Assembly: GCA_900470095.1 (NCBI GenBank)
Contig: UBZM01000016.1
Location: 221,267-285,266, forward strand
Direction: 5' to 3'
DNA: 64,000 bases
Source: Hyphomicrobiales bacterium
Lineage (GTDB): Bacteria > Pseudomonadota > Alphaproteobacteria > Rhizobiales > Beijerinckiaceae
Both the position numbers and the translations under genes were made by a program. The notes under the pieces are model-generated. The model worked only from the letters and a program-made list of their open reading frames with translations. It was not told the origin of the DNA and did not search any database. This document shows, piece after piece, positions 27,992-37,739 of this stretch (positions are counted from its first letter, which is position 1; each line of letters opens with the position of its first letter).

Positions 27992-29995
27992 CTAGAACTC
28001 GGCCCAATCATCGACGCGCCCATTGGCCAGTCGTCGGCGCGGCTCGGGACGGACCGCAGTGGCCTTCGCCAGTTCGGGCCGGCGCGGCTCCGGGCGGCGG
28101 ACGGCCGGCGTGGCACGTGCCTGCTCGACAAGCGCTGCAGCCGCCAGCCGCTGCAATCGGGCCGGCTCGGTTTGCGGAGCGTGAGCCGACGGCGCAGCGA
28201 ACCCTTCTTCGGTGCGGAAGACGGCAATGAGCTGTTTCAACCTGTCGATTTCCGCCATCAGCTCATGCGCCGATGCGGCGCTCTGCTCCGCCAAGGCCGA
28301 GTTCTGCTGCGTCATCTCATCCATTTGGGCGACGGTCTGGCTCATCTCCTCGATGCCATGGGCCTGTTCGGCGGTTGCGGAAGAAATCTCCGCGACGGTC
28401 GCTGAAACCTTGCTTGCCGCGGTCACGATCCGCTCCAGAGCTTCACCGGTGCTGCGCACGAAACGCACGCCCTCGCCGACCTGCTGGTTGGAGGTCGCGA
28501 TCAGGCCCTTGATATCCCGTGCAGCCTGGGCGGAGCGCTGTGCCAGGGCGCGCACCTCGGAGGCCACCACGGCAAAGCCCTTGCCCGCATCACCCGCCCG
28601 CGCAGCCTCGACCGCCGCATTGAGCGCCAGCAGATTGGTCTGGAAGGCGATGCCGTCGATCACGGTGACGATCTCCGAGATGCGGACGGAGGACGTCTCG
28701 ATTCGTTCGATGGCGCCGACGGCCTGGGACACGACAGCCCTGCCGTCATTGGCCACATTCATGGCCTCCCCGGCCAGTTGGGTCGCCTCACGGGAGCGGG
28801 CCGCACTCTGCTTGACGGAGGCCGCCAGCTCCTCAGTCGTTGCGGCCGTCTCCTCCAGATTGCCGGCTGTCGCTTCAGTCCGCCTGGCAAGGTCGCCTGC
28901 ACCGGAATTGATCTCGACTGCGGCTCGCGAAACGTTGCCTGCCGTCAGCTGGACGGTCGAGACCGTCTGGCCGAGATGGGCAAGCGCCCCATTCAGGCTG
29001 CGCTTCAGCTCGGCGAGGCGGCCACGATAATCCCCCTCCATGCGGTGCCGCAGGTCGCCCTCAGCCAGCCCACCGAGCACGCTCGAAAATTCGCCGACCG
29101 CGCCTTCGACCAGCGTGTTGATCTGATTCAGGCCCTCGGCGATGCGAGCCATCGCCTCCGGCTTGCCCGCGAGCGGGATACGACGGGAAAAGTCCCCCTC
29201 GACGGCGGCCGAGACGACATTCGCAACCTCGTTGGCCGCGGCAAGTTCATCGGTCAACTCCAGCCATTCGACGGCCGTGCCGAGACGCTCGCCATTGGCG
29301 TGCAGGACCGGGCTCAGCGACAGCGAAATGGTGCGCCGGCCGAGCGCGTAGCGGATCGAGTGGGCCCCGCCGACATCATACCGCCCGAACACGGGGTCGC
29401 CATAGACAGCATCCATGACCCGGCCAAGCATGTCCTTGGCGGAGCAGCCCGGAAAAGCCGTGCGAAAATCCTCCTGGGCCTCGGCGAAGAACTTGAGCAG
29501 CGACTTGTTGACGTAGACAACGCGGTTCTGCCGATCGCAGACCATGACATTGGTGCGGCAGTCATCGAGCGCGGCACGGATCCGCGCAGCTTCGACCCCG
29601 GTCTCGTGGATGCTCTTCAGGGCGCGGGCGAGGTCGCCGATCTCGTCGCCACGGGCGAGGCCCGGGATCGCCACGTTCTCTCCCTGGGCCAGCAGGCCGA
29701 CCGCGTCGCGCATCTCGACGATGGGGCGATAGATCGAGCGCGCGGCAAACCAGCCGACGGCCGCGATCGCGGCCAGCGAAACGGCGCTGATCCCCAGCAT
29801 CTGCGGAATGGCCGATCGCACGGCACCGTCGATATCGGCCGCGCTCAGCCCGAGCTGCGCGAGCTCATTCAGCCGCCCCCAGGCGACATGATAGGCGGCA
29901 GCGCCGATGGCGCCGCCCGAAACGAAAGCCGCACCGAGAAACATCAGCGGCAGCCGTACCGAGAGTCTCGAAAGGGAACCGGCGAAGCTGCCCAT
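27992..29995 (-). CDS. Membrane methyl-accepting chemotaxis protein with PAS domain and C-terminal tether
   Basis: The 667-residue receptor has two membrane segments (about 15-38 and 67-88) around a very short periplasmic loop, a HAMP domain (90-140) and a PAS-like domain (about 140-250). A further HAMP-like stretch follows, then the signalling hairpin (about 345-590) with tip [20 protein letters not shown]. The small loop means that the signal is probably sensed inside, by the PAS domain. The tail is an Ala/Pro/Arg-rich linker of about 70 residues ending DDWAEF, which fits the xWxxF CheR/CheB docking pentapeptide. It lies between cheW and cheR. Confidence 0.93.
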   Translation of the reverse strand: MGSFAGSLSRLSVRLPLMFLGAAFVSGGAIGAAAYHVAWGRLNELAQLGLSAADIDGAVRSAIPQMLGISAVSLAAIAAVGWFAARSIYRPIVEMRDAVGLLAQGENVAIPGLARGDEIGDLARALKSIHETGVEAARIRAALDDCRTNVMVCDRQNRVVYVNKSLLKFFAEAQEDFRTAFPGCSAKDMLGRVMDAVYGDPVFGRYDVGGAHSIRYALGRRTISLSLSPVLHANGERLGTAVEWLELTDELAAANEVANVVSAAVEGDFSRRIPLAGKPEAMARIAEGLNQINTLVEGAVGEFSSVLGGLAEGDLRHRMEGDYRGRLAELKRSLNGALAHLGQTVSTVQLTAGNVSRAAVEINSGAGDLARRTEATAGNLEETAATTEELAASVKQSAARSREATQLAGEAMNVANDGRAVVSQAVGAIERIETSSVRISEIVTVIDGIAFQTNLLALNAAVEAARAGDAGKGFAVVASEVRALAQRSAQAARDIKGLIATSNQQVGEGVRFVRSTGEALERIVTAASKVSATVAEISSATAEQAHGIEEMSQTVAQMDEMTQQNSALAEQSAASAHELMAEIDRLKQLIAVFRTEEGFAAPSAHAPQTEPARLQRLAAAALVEQARATPAVRRPEPRRPELAKATAVRPEPRRRLANGRVDDWAEF

Positions 29996-30072
29996 GTTCT
30001 TGTCGTGTCTTTCTTGGCGCGTTGGCCTTCCCCGGCTCAGTCATCTGGAGCGTTGCCGCGCCACGATGACGA

Positions 30073-30588
30073 TCAGGCCGCCCGGGTCGTCCGAGCGAGA
30101 GGAGTTTCGGCCCCGCCTTCGCGGATCACGGCCGCGAGGTCGAGCAGGGCGACGATCTCGGTGTCGAGCAGCACCAGGCCTTCGATCAGGCCATGCTCGT
30201 CACGCTCCAGATCCGGCGCCGGACGAACCGCGCTGACCGGGACATCGACGATGTCGGAGACCGAATCGACCAGCAGGCCGGCAGTCTTGTCCTCGACATC
30301 GACGACGACGATGACATGGGTTGCCGTGGCATCGGTGACGCCGAGGCCGATCGAGGTGCGCAGGTCGTACACCGCGAGAATGACGCCGCGCAGGTTGAGC
30401 ACGCCGCGCACATGCGGAGCCGCATGCGGCAGGGGCGTGGTCACCTGCCAGCCCTTGATTTCGCGAACCATGCCGACATCGATGCCGAAGGTCCGATCAC
30501 CGACGCGGAACGTAACGATACGGCGCACGGCTGATTCAGGCTGCGCCGACGAGAAGTGCTTTTCGCCGAGTTGAAGGGTCATGATCAT
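30073..30588 (-). CDS. cheW: Chemotaxis coupling protein CheW
   Basis: This 171-residue single CheW domain has RIVTFRVGDRTFGIDVGMVREIKGW, then VRGVLNLRGVILAVYDLRTSIGL and VDSVSDIVDVP. It links receptors to CheA. The start overlaps the cheA stop by 4 nt. The last 15 residues, rich in Arg and Ala, are slightly longer than in E. coli CheW. Confidence 0.96.
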   Translation of the reverse strand: MIMTLQLGEKHFSSAQPESAVRRIVTFRVGDRTFGIDVGMVREIKGWQVTTPLPHAAPHVRGVLNLRGVILAVYDLRTSIGLGVTDATATHVIVVVDVEDKTAGLLVDSVSDIVDVPVSAVRPAPDLERDEHGLIEGLVLLDTEIVALLDLAAVIREGGAETPLARTTRAA

Positions 30589-32891
30589 CCAGCCAGTTTC
30601 AGTTCGGGAACGGGTTGCCGGCTGCCAGTCGCGGCCAGTCTCAGCATCGAGTCGACATCGAGGATCAGGGCGACGAGGCCGTCACCCAGGATGGTCGCGG
30701 CGGACGCGCCGTTGACCGCGCCGTAATTCGCCTCGAGGCTCTTCACGACGACCTGCTGCTGGCCGACGATCTCGTCGACCGCAATTCCGACATTACCGCC
30801 GCGCTCGGTTTCGGCGATGATGATGATATTCTCGTCGCGCTGCCCGGACGAGCCCATCACGGCGCCGAGCCGGTAGAGCGGCGTGACCTCACCCCGCCAG
30901 CGCAGGACTTCCTGGCCGAAGGTGAGATGCTCGATCGGCGTATTGGCGAGATGCTGGGTCTCGATCACGCTCGCGATCGGGATGACGTAGCGATCGTCAC
31001 CGCAGCGGATCACCATGCCCTCGAGCACCGCGAGCGTCAGCGGCAGCGCCAGGGTGAATTTGCAGCCGCGGCCGGGCTCGGAATCGACGCTGATGCGCCC
31101 GCCGAGCGACTCGACATTGCGCCGCACCACATCCATGCCGACGCCACGGCCCGAGATGTCGCTGACGGCTTCCGCGGTCGAAAGCCCGGCGGCGAAGATC
31201 AACTGATCGATCTCCTCGGGAGCGAGCTTTTCGTCGGGGCCGACCAGGCCGCGCGAACGGGCCTTGCCGAGAAGCTTCTCGCGATTGATGCCGCGCCCGT
31301 CATCGGTGACGGAGATCACGATGCGCCCGGCCCGATGCTCGGCGGTGAGCTGGATCGTGCCCTCCGGCCCCTTGCCTGCTGCCCCGCGTTCGTCCGGCGT
31401 CTCCAGGCCATGATCCATCGAGTTGCGGATCATGTGGGTCAGCGGATCGGCGAGCTCTTCGATGATCGTCTTGTCGACCTCGGTGTTCTCGCCCTCGAGC
31501 ACCAGGCGCACTTCCTTGCCGAGCGTCTGCGCAAGCTCGCGGACGAGGCGCGGCATGCGCTGGAACACGGCCTTCACCGGCTGCGCGCGCACCGCCATGA
31601 CATGGTCCTGCAGCTCGCGCGTCTGGCGCGACAGCGTCAGGATGCCCTCGGCGGTCTTGGCATAGACGTCATAGGGCAGCGAGCGCACGCATTCGACCAG
31701 CATGGACTGGGTAATGACGATCTCGCCGACGAGATTCATCAGCTTGTCGATGCGGTCGAGGTCGACACGAACGCTGACGGCCTGGCGTTGACGCGCAGCG
31801 GGAGCATCATTGGCAGGCGCACGAAGCGCAGGACGCGGCACGGGCGGGGCCACGGCCTCCACCGGGGCCGGGGCCGGAGCCTGCACAGGAACGGGTTCCG
31901 GCGCAGCCGCCGGAGCAGGCCCGAGCTTCGCCAGGATCGCCGAGAGATCGGCTGCAACCGACTGCGGCACTTCCGCATCGACGGCAGCAACGAACGCGAA
32001 CGGCGCCGCATCGTCATTGGCCGGCTCGGGCATCGCCTCGATCTCGAACTCCTCGGTCGCGAGGGTGAAATCGAACTTGCCGTGCAGCTCTTCGACCGAC
32101 ATCTGCGTGTGCAGGTTCACGGCAAAGCGCATCCAGCAATCGGTAACGTCGAGTTCCTCCAGCGACGGCACATGGCTCAGGTCGCAGGAGACGGAAACGA
32201 TGTCCTCCGAAGGCAGGGCCGCGAGCACGACGCGGGGTTCGATCACGCGGCGGAAGAGGTCGCGATCCGGCGTGATGCGCAGGCAGATCTCGCTTCCGGC
32301 CTTCACCGGCTCGGCCGGAGCGACGGCGGCGACCGGCTCGTCGTCCCAGCCGTCATCGATCGGTTTCACTGGCGCGGCGGACTTCGCCTCGACCATCGCA
32401 AGCAGATTGCCGAGCGCTGCGATACCGGGCGGGGCATCATCGCTTGCGGGCGCCGGAGCCGTGGGCACTGGAGGTGCGGATGCGGCAGCGGCAGGAGCTG
32501 CCGCGACGGGTTCAGCCTGCCCGACACGCTCCAGCGCCTCGAGCAGATCCGGGCGCGGGCGGGCCGGCTCGTCATTGCGCGCGGCCGAGACTAGATCGGC
32601 AACAGCATCCGAGCAGCGCAGGAACAGGCCGAAGGGAGCGTCCTCGATCGCGACACGTCCCGAACGCAAATGATCGAGCGACGCCTCGAAGACATGGGCG
32701 AAGGCGACGAGCTCCGTGCAGCCGAAGGCCCCTGCTCCGCCCTTGATCGAATGGATCGCGCGAAATGCGGCGTTGACGTCCTCGGACTCGCGTGAGCCCT
32801 CATCAAGCGCCTGAAGCTTTTGCTCCAGGGCGCCGAGAAGCTCTTCGCATTCCTGGAAGAAGGTTTGTTTGAGTTCCGCTAACGGATCCAT
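30585..32891 (-). CDS. cheA: Chemotaxis histidine kinase CheA
   Basis: The 768-residue protein has the HPt domain with phosphorylation site His47 (AFRAIHSIKGGAG), a long Ala/Pro linker with a second small domain (about 195-290, the P2 position), dimerisation helices, and the kinase domain. The latter has an N box (MIRNSMDHG), a G box (DISGRGVGMD) and a GRGCKFTLALPL lid. A C-terminal CheW-like domain follows. It phosphorylates CheY and CheB in response to receptors. It follows cheY by 9 nt and overlaps cheW. Confidence 0.97.
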   Translation of the reverse strand: MDPLAELKQTFFQECEELLGALEQKLQALDEGSRESEDVNAAFRAIHSIKGGAGAFGCTELVAFAHVFEASLDHLRSGRVAIEDAPFGLFLRCSDAVADLVSAARNDEPARPRPDLLEALERVGQAEPVAAAPAAAASAPPVPTAPAPASDDAPPGIAALGNLLAMVEAKSAAPVKPIDDGWDDEPVAAVAPAEPVKAGSEICLRITPDRDLFRRVIEPRVVLAALPSEDIVSVSCDLSHVPSLEELDVTDCWMRFAVNLHTQMSVEELHGKFDFTLATEEFEIEAMPEPANDDAAPFAFVAAVDAEVPQSVAADLSAILAKLGPAPAAAPEPVPVQAPAPAPVEAVAPPVPRPALRAPANDAPAARQRQAVSVRVDLDRIDKLMNLVGEIVITQSMLVECVRSLPYDVYAKTAEGILTLSRQTRELQDHVMAVRAQPVKAVFQRMPRLVRELAQTLGKEVRLVLEGENTEVDKTIIEELADPLTHMIRNSMDHGLETPDERGAAGKGPEGTIQLTAEHRAGRIVISVTDDGRGINREKLLGKARSRGLVGPDEKLAPEEIDQLIFAAGLSTAEAVSDISGRGVGMDVVRRNVESLGGRISVDSEPGRGCKFTLALPLTLAVLEGMVIRCGDDRYVIPIASVIETQHLANTPIEHLTFGQEVLRWRGEVTPLYRLGAVMGSSGQRDENIIIIAETERGGNVGIAVDEIVGQQQVVVKSLEANYGAVNGASAATILGDGLVALILDVDSMLRLAATGSRQPVPELKLAG

Positions 32892-32900
32892 CGGCCAGCC

Positions 32901-33260
32901 TTAGTTCTGATAGCGAGCAACGAGGCCGAGCAGGGTGTTGGGCTCGAACGGCTTGACCATCCAGGCGCTGGCGCCGGCGCGCCGGCCCTCCGCCTTGATC
33001 TCGGCGCCGTTCTCAGTCGTCAGCACGATGATCGGCGTATTCTGGCCGGCAGGCCGAGCACGGCAGGCGCGCGTAAACTCGATTCCGTCCATCAACGGCA
33101 TGTTGAGGTCGGTGATCACCAGATCGGGCTGGAACTGGTCGAACTTGACGAGGCCGTCCTCGCCGTTCTCCGCTTCCGCCACTTCATGTCCGGCATTGCG
33201 AAGCGTCAGGCTGAGCAGGCTGAGAAGGGTCTTCGTATCGTCGATGGCCAGGATTCGCAT
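32901..33260 (-). CDS. cheY: CheY-like response regulator upstream of cheA
   Basis: This 119-residue receiver domain has Asp7-Asp8, phosphoacceptor Asp51 (LVITDLNMPLMDG), Thr in LTTENG and Lys in VKPFEP. The start at MRILAIDD is chosen from the family pattern; the frame extends upstream into the STAS gene's end without coding sense. It sits 9 nt before cheA, the usual place for the main motor-binding CheY, though the role split with the second copy is inferred. Confidence 0.93.
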   Translation of the reverse strand: MRILAIDDTKTLLSLLSLTLRNAGHEVAEAENGEDGLVKFDQFQPDLVITDLNMPLMDGIEFTRACRARPAGQNTPIIVLTTENGAEIKAEGRRAGASAWMVKPFEPNTLLGLVARYQN

Positions 33261-33265
33261 CGATA

Positions 33266-33583
33266 TCACTCCAGGACGAGAGCGCTTTGGGCAGGATCGA
33301 AGCCGATCGCCTGCAGGGACTTGCGGCACTCTTCCGAGGCCGCCTTGAGCGTAACGCTGAGCCCCTTTGCCTGCGCACTGGTCGCGGCGGCATGGAGCAA
33401 CTGAATCCAGAGGCTGGGCAGGGGGCCAGCCTCAGCGCATTCGACGGCGATGCTCTCCTTCTGCTCCAGCGCGACAAGCAGCTGATTGCGGAAGGCTGCC
33501 GCCTCGGAACGACCGAGAAAGGCTGGAAGCGAGACGGTGATGACCACGGCGGCGGGACCCATGATTGGCGGATGGAACATCAC
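33266..33583 (-). CDS. STAS-domain protein in the che cluster
   Basis: The 105-residue protein fits a single STAS domain: a beta start VVITVSLPAFLGRSEAAAFRNQLL, then ESIAVECAEAGPLPSLWIQLLHAAATSAQAKG, then LSVTLKAASEECRKSLQAIGF. The usual D(S/T)(S/A)G phosphosite reads LPSLW, so one serine is kept but the context is altered. Such small STAS proteins occur in many alphaproteobacterial and chemosensory clusters; their function is not settled. It lies 5 nt upstream of cheY. Confidence 0.75.
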   Translation of the reverse strand: MMFHPPIMGPAAVVITVSLPAFLGRSEAAAFRNQLLVALEQKESIAVECAEAGPLPSLWIQLLHAAATSAQAKGLSVTLKAASEECRKSLQAIGFDPAQSALVLE

Positions 33584-33658
33584 GCCAGATTGGTAAAAAT
33601 TTCGCTAATCGGCGGCACCCCGGCATCAACGCTTTGGGCGTTTCCGAGGCAGATGTGG

Positions 33659-34126
33659 TCAGAACATGGCATTGCTGATGGCACGCGGAACGAGCGAGAT
33701 GCTGCCGTTCTGCTCCTTGTACTTGCGCGGGATATTGATGATCCCGGACAGGTGCAGCCAGAGCGCGTTGGGCGAGATCGGCTTGGTGATGATCTCGTGC
33801 GCCCCGAGCTTGGCCGCCTGCACGACCGAGCGACGGTCGGGGCGTTCCATCATCACCAGAACCGGAGCCTTGGCGAAGGGCGAAGTCTTGAACGAACGGA
33901 TCGATGCCAGGCATTTGACGCTGCCGGAATCGGGGAGGTCCCAGTCCAGGACCACGATGTTCGGCTGTTTCTGAATGAACATCGTTGCGGCCGAGGACAG
34001 ATCCGGCGCTTCGAAGATGCGATGGAGCGACGCCTGATAGAGCATGGTCCGGACGATGCGCCGGTAATGCGCGCTGCTATCGATCAGCAGGACCGAGAGA
34101 TTGGGAAAAGACGGCGCGATATGCAT
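33659..34126 (-). CDS. Response regulator with extended C-terminus
   Basis: This protein of about 155 residues (162 if the GTG/ATG at 34147 is used) is a receiver domain followed by a short basic tail. The phosphoacceptor is in VVLDWDLPDSGS and the conserved lysine in IITKPISPNAL. Only one acidic residue remains where receivers have a pair (LLIDSSAHYRR instead of DD). It may therefore bind Mg2+ less well or signal differently from CheY. It is the second gene of the che cluster, after the soluble receptor, and has no DNA-binding output domain. Confidence 0.85.
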   Translation of the reverse strand: MHIAPSFPNLSVLLIDSSAHYRRIVRTMLYQASLHRIFEAPDLSSAATMFIQKQPNIVVLDWDLPDSGSVKCLASIRSFKTSPFAKAPVLVMMERPDRRSVVQAAKLGAHEIITKPISPNALWLHLSGIINIPRKYKEQNGSISLVPRAISNAMF

Positions 34127-34223
34127 GACGCTGGACCGGACACTCACTCAACCCGACGCGCCATCCTGGCGCTGCGCATAGTCTTGCCTGCAGGAACGCT
34201 CACAGGCCGTTAATGCGGGCGCC

Positions 34224-35678
34224 TCAAACGTTGAGACCGAAGCGAAAACCGCCCCAGTGACGTCCCTTGATCCAGATCGGCGCCGAGAGGTCCTCCATGA
34301 CGAGAAACTGGCCGCCGCCCATGTCGCGCCGGTAGGTCTGCAACAGGAAGGGCTTCTGGTTGCGGGCGGCCGCCAATCCGGTGCGATCCGCGAAGATGCG
34401 GCGGTTCCGGCAATTGGCGTTGTTCCAGACGGGGTCCCTACCCTGCGCCAGCGAATACTTGCGATTATGGGTCGGCAGGAAGCCGTTTCGATCGACTGCG
34501 GCGCAGAACACGATGCGCTTGTTTGCTGCCAGCAGCCCTTCCTGGAGCGGCGGCAGCAGACGATCGGTCAACGCGACGAAACGCGTCATATGCTGCAGGG
34601 GGTCCGAGCCCCCGATCGGGCGATAGGTCTCGTCAAAGAGATCGGCCATCGTGACGTCGCCTCGCTCCACGGCCTCCTCGAAGAGGCCGGAAATGGTTTG
34701 CGCCGTCTCCATCGCGGTGGCGATCAGTTCCGATTGCGCGGTGCGCACGCCGGAGGCCGCAATCGAGCCCAGGATCGCCTCGCTGATCGAAACGAGCGAA
34801 GCCGCACGGCCTGAAGCGAGGTCGAGATTGCCGCTCGACTGGTCGACACCGGCTACCAGCGCCTTCAGGTCCTCTCCGACCTTGGCGAAGGCGATGGCAT
34901 TCTCCCGCGTCGGGTTCGAGATCGCGTCGATATCGCCAATCAGCCCGACGACGGACCGACCGAAAATGTCGAGTTCGCCGACCTGCCGGGATATTCCCTT
35001 GCTCTCCTCGCTCGCACGGCGGGCCACAGCTGCATTCTCGATGCTGCGACGGGAAAGCTGATCTACGGTTTCCACAAGCGCGTCGAGCTGCCGGGTGCTG
35101 AGCGCGGTCGCCTCACGCGTTTGCTCGGAGAGTTGCTTCACCGCCGCAGCAATGACTGCAAAGCCGCGCCCCGCCGAACCACTCCGCGCCGCTTCGACAC
35201 CGGCATTGATCGAGAGCAGCTGGATCTCGCGCGTGATCGTCTGGATGGCGTCGCTCGCCTCGCGAACCTTGTGGGCATTGGTGACGGCCTCGGCAAGCGC
35301 GGCCGAAATCGATTCAGCCCCCTGGCTCAGCATCTCGATATCGCTTTGGGCAGCATTCAGTCCCAGTCGGACCGCTCCGGTGACACGTTCCAGCCCACTC
35401 TTGACGACGGAAGCCGCCTTCTGAGCGTCTTCCGCCGAACTCTGGATCGAGCGATTGGAGCGCGAAACCTGCTCGACGGACGCGACGACCCGGTGCAGCC
35501 CTTCGGCCTGCCCCTCGAGCTGCCGTGTGACATCACCGATACGGCCGGAAATATCCGTGATCTCGACCCCGAGCTTACCGAAGCGCTCCGCGATCTCGCC
35601 GATAGCGCGGGCGGCCGCAGCCCCACCGAGCACATCCTCATTGGCCGGCTCCGGCAGCTTGAGCGCCTGTGCTTGCAT
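34224..35678 (-). CDS. Soluble methyl-accepting chemotaxis protein with C-terminal sensor
   Basis: The 484-residue receptor has no membrane segment. Unusually, the signalling coiled coil comes first (about 20-320, tip near REIQLLSINAGVEAARSGSAGRGF) and a sensory domain of about 150 residues comes last. The sensor holds VFCAAVDRNGFLPTHNRKYS, NCRNRRIFADRTG and LSAPIWIKGRHWGGFR, a Cache-like cytoplasmic pattern seen in other alphaproteobacterial receptors. The tip differs from the usual [15 protein letters not shown], and there is no xWxxF tail. It is the first gene of the che cluster and probably senses an internal cue. Confidence 0.88.
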   Translation of the reverse strand: MQAQALKLPEPANEDVLGGAAAARAIGEIAERFGKLGVEITDISGRIGDVTRQLEGQAEGLHRVVASVEQVSRSNRSIQSSAEDAQKAASVVKSGLERVTGAVRLGLNAAQSDIEMLSQGAESISAALAEAVTNAHKVREASDAIQTITREIQLLSINAGVEAARSGSAGRGFAVIAAAVKQLSEQTREATALSTRQLDALVETVDQLSRRSIENAAVARRASEESKGISRQVGELDIFGRSVVGLIGDIDAISNPTRENAIAFAKVGEDLKALVAGVDQSSGNLDLASGRAASLVSISEAILGSIAASGVRTAQSELIATAMETAQTISGLFEEAVERGDVTMADLFDETYRPIGGSDPLQHMTRFVALTDRLLPPLQEGLLAANKRIVFCAAVDRNGFLPTHNRKYSLAQGRDPVWNNANCRNRRIFADRTGLAAARNQKPFLLQTYRRDMGGGQFLVMEDLSAPIWIKGRHWGGFRFGLNV

Positions 35679-35785
35679 GGCCAGATGTATCCGCGACCAG
35701 AGGAAGCCTCGCTTACCCTAGGCAAAACACGGTAAATCGTGCGTTAATGGCCAGTTCGGCCGTTAATCTCCCGCCCGCGCAATGA

Positions 35786-36754
35786 TCAGGCCCTGTCGCA
35801 GGCGAGCTGGACATCGCCGAAATCGCGCAGCGTGGGGCGTTGCTGCGAACAGCGCTCGACGGCACTGGCACAGCGCGGGTGAAACGCGCAACCGCTCGGC
35901 GGTGCAATCGGGCTCGGCACCTCGCCGGACATCGGCTTGCGCTCCCGGTTGGGTTTCTCGACATCGGGGATCGTGTCGAGCAGCAGCCGCGTATAGGGAT
36001 GGCGCGGCAGGTTGAAGACCTCATCGGCGGGGCCGGCCTCGACGAAGCGGCCGAGATACATGATCGCCAGATGGTCGGACATGTGCCGAACCACCGAGAG
36101 ATTATGGCTGATGAAGAGATAGGTCAGGCCGAACTCGGCCTGCAGCCTCACCATGAGATTGAGGATCTGTGCCTGCACGGAGACGTCGAGTGCCGAGGTT
36201 GGCTCGTCGCAGACCAGGAAATCAGCTTCTGTCGCCAGGGCGCGGGCGATCGAGATGCGCTGCCGCTGGCCGCCGGAGAATTCATGGGGGAAGCGCCGGG
36301 CATCGGCGCGGGACAGACCGACGATCTCGAGCAGATCGCCGACACGTCCCGTCACTGCGGCTTCACTGTCCCGCAGCTTCAGCTCACGGATGGGCTCGGC
36401 AATGATGTCGCCAACGCGCCAGCGCGGATTCAGGCTGGCATAGGGATCCTGGAAGATCATCTGCACGCGTGGCGGACCGAAGCTGCCATCGAGGCGGCGG
36501 ATATCGGCAAAGCGCAAGCTGCCCTCGGTCGGGCGCTGCAGCCCGACGATCATCCGCGCCAGCGTCGATTTCCCGCAGCCGGACTCGCCGACGATGCTGA
36601 AGGTCGTGCCGCGCCGGACCGTGAACGATATATCCTCGACCGCCCGCAATACGCGGCGCGGCTCATGCGAGGCCAGACGGGACAGCCAGGGCGCCGAGAC
36701 GTCGAAGCGGCAGGACGCCGCCTTCACCTCGAGAATGGTTTCGGTTTCAGCCAT
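35786..36754 (-). CDS. Peptide-type ABC transporter ATP-binding protein (DppF/OppF)
   Basis: This 322-residue ATPase has Walker A GESGCGKST, signature FSGGQRQRISIARAL, Walker B FLVCDEPTSALD and the C-terminal oligopeptide-type extension ending in a CAFHPRCASAVERCSQQRP cysteine motif. It powers the importer together with the overlapping upstream ATPase (8-nt overlap). It is the last gene of the catabolic island operon. Confidence 0.93.
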   Translation of the reverse strand: MAETETILEVKAASCRFDVSAPWLSRLASHEPRRVLRAVEDISFTVRRGTTFSIVGESGCGKSTLARMIVGLQRPTEGSLRFADIRRLDGSFGPPRVQMIFQDPYASLNPRWRVGDIIAEPIRELKLRDSEAAVTGRVGDLLEIVGLSRADARRFPHEFSGGQRQRISIARALATEADFLVCDEPTSALDVSVQAQILNLMVRLQAEFGLTYLFISHNLSVVRHMSDHLAIMYLGRFVEAGPADEVFNLPRHPYTRLLLDTIPDVEKPNRERKPMSGEVPSPIAPPSGCAFHPRCASAVERCSQQRPTLRDFGDVQLACDRA

Positions 36755-37739
36755 GAACCAGCTCGCGCAAGGGGAAGTGGCAGGCGGCGATATGGAGTCC
36801 CGCGCCCAGCGAAGGCCGCTCGTCGCGGCAGCGGTCGCGGCAGGAACCGCAGCGCGGATTGAAGGCGCAGCCCTTCGGAATGGCGTTCAACCGAGGCATC
36901 GCGCCGTCGATCTGGTTGAGATGGCGATGGCGCGCATGCACGCTCGGGATCGAGGCCATCAGCCCGGCCGTATAGGGATGGCTCGGGTGGCGTGTCACGT
37001 CCCTCACAGGTCCGACCTCGACAACCCGTCCGGCATACATCACCGCGACCCTGTCGGCGGTCTCGGCGATCACACCCATGTCGTGCGTCACCAGCATGAT
37101 CGCCGTGCCATGCTCACGGCAGAGGCCCTTGAGCAGGCTCATGATCTGCGCCTGGATCGAAACGTCGAGCGCCGTCGTCGGCTCGTCCGCGATGATCAGC
37201 TTGGGTTCGGCGCACAGAGCCAGCGCGATCACCACGCGCTGGCGCATGCCACCCGAGAACTGATGCGGATAGTGGTCGATCCGCGTTTCGGCAGCGGGAA
37301 TGCCGACTTCCTTGAGAAGCCGGAGCGCCCGCGTCCGCGCCTCGCCGCGGCTGACCGACAAATGCGCCAGGATCGTCTCGACGATCTGATCGCCGACCCG
37401 GAGGAGCGGATGGAGCGAGGTCAGCGGATCCTGGAAGATCGCGCCGATCTCCTTGCCCCGCACCAGCCGCATCGCCTCGGCCGGAAGATTGTCGATGCGC
37501 CGACCATTGAGATGGATGCTGCCCCCTGCGACCCGACCGGGCGGATCGAGCAGGCCGATCACCGCCGTGCCGGTCAGGGATTTGCCCGCTCCCGACTCGC
37601 CGACGACGCCAAGGATCTCGCCTGGCGCGATATCGAGCGAAACGCCGTCGAGCGCCGTCAGCGGACCATGCCGGCCGTCGAAGACGACCTTGAGGTCCCG
37701 CACCGAGAGCAGCGACTGGGGCACGGCCATGGCGGTCAT
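36747..37739 (-). CDS. Peptide-type ABC transporter ATP-binding protein (DppD/OppD)
   Basis: The 330-residue ATPase has Walker A GESGAGKS, signature [15 protein letters not shown], Walker [13 protein letters not shown], and the C-terminal cysteine cluster [19 protein letters not shown] found in oligopeptide-type ATPases, some of which bind an Fe-S cluster. It pairs with the ATPase encoded next, and its start overlaps the stop of the upstream amidohydrolase by 4 nt. Confidence 0.93.
   Translation of the reverse strand: MTAMAVPQSLLSVRDLKVVFDGRHGPLTALDGVSLDIAPGEILGVVGESGAGKSLTGTAVIGLLDPPGRVAGGSIHLNGRRIDNLPAEAMRLVRGKEIGAIFQDPLTSLHPLLRVGDQIVETILAHLSVSRGEARTRALRLLKEVGIPAAETRIDHYPHQFSGGMRQRVVIALALCAEPKLIIADEPTTALDVSIQAQIMSLLKGLCREHGTAIMLVTHDMGVIAETADRVAVMYAGRVVEVGPVRDVTRHPSHPYTAGLMASIPSVHARHRHLNQIDGAMPRLNAIPKGCAFNPRCGSCRDRCRDERPSLGAGLHIAACHFPLRELVHG

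Noticed and set aside
30615-32594. Long plus-strand frames opposite cheA
   Set aside because: cheA motifs (HPt, N and G boxes, CheW-like end) are complete on the minus strand. The opposite frames show no domain and no ribosome site, as expected for GC-rich shadow frames.
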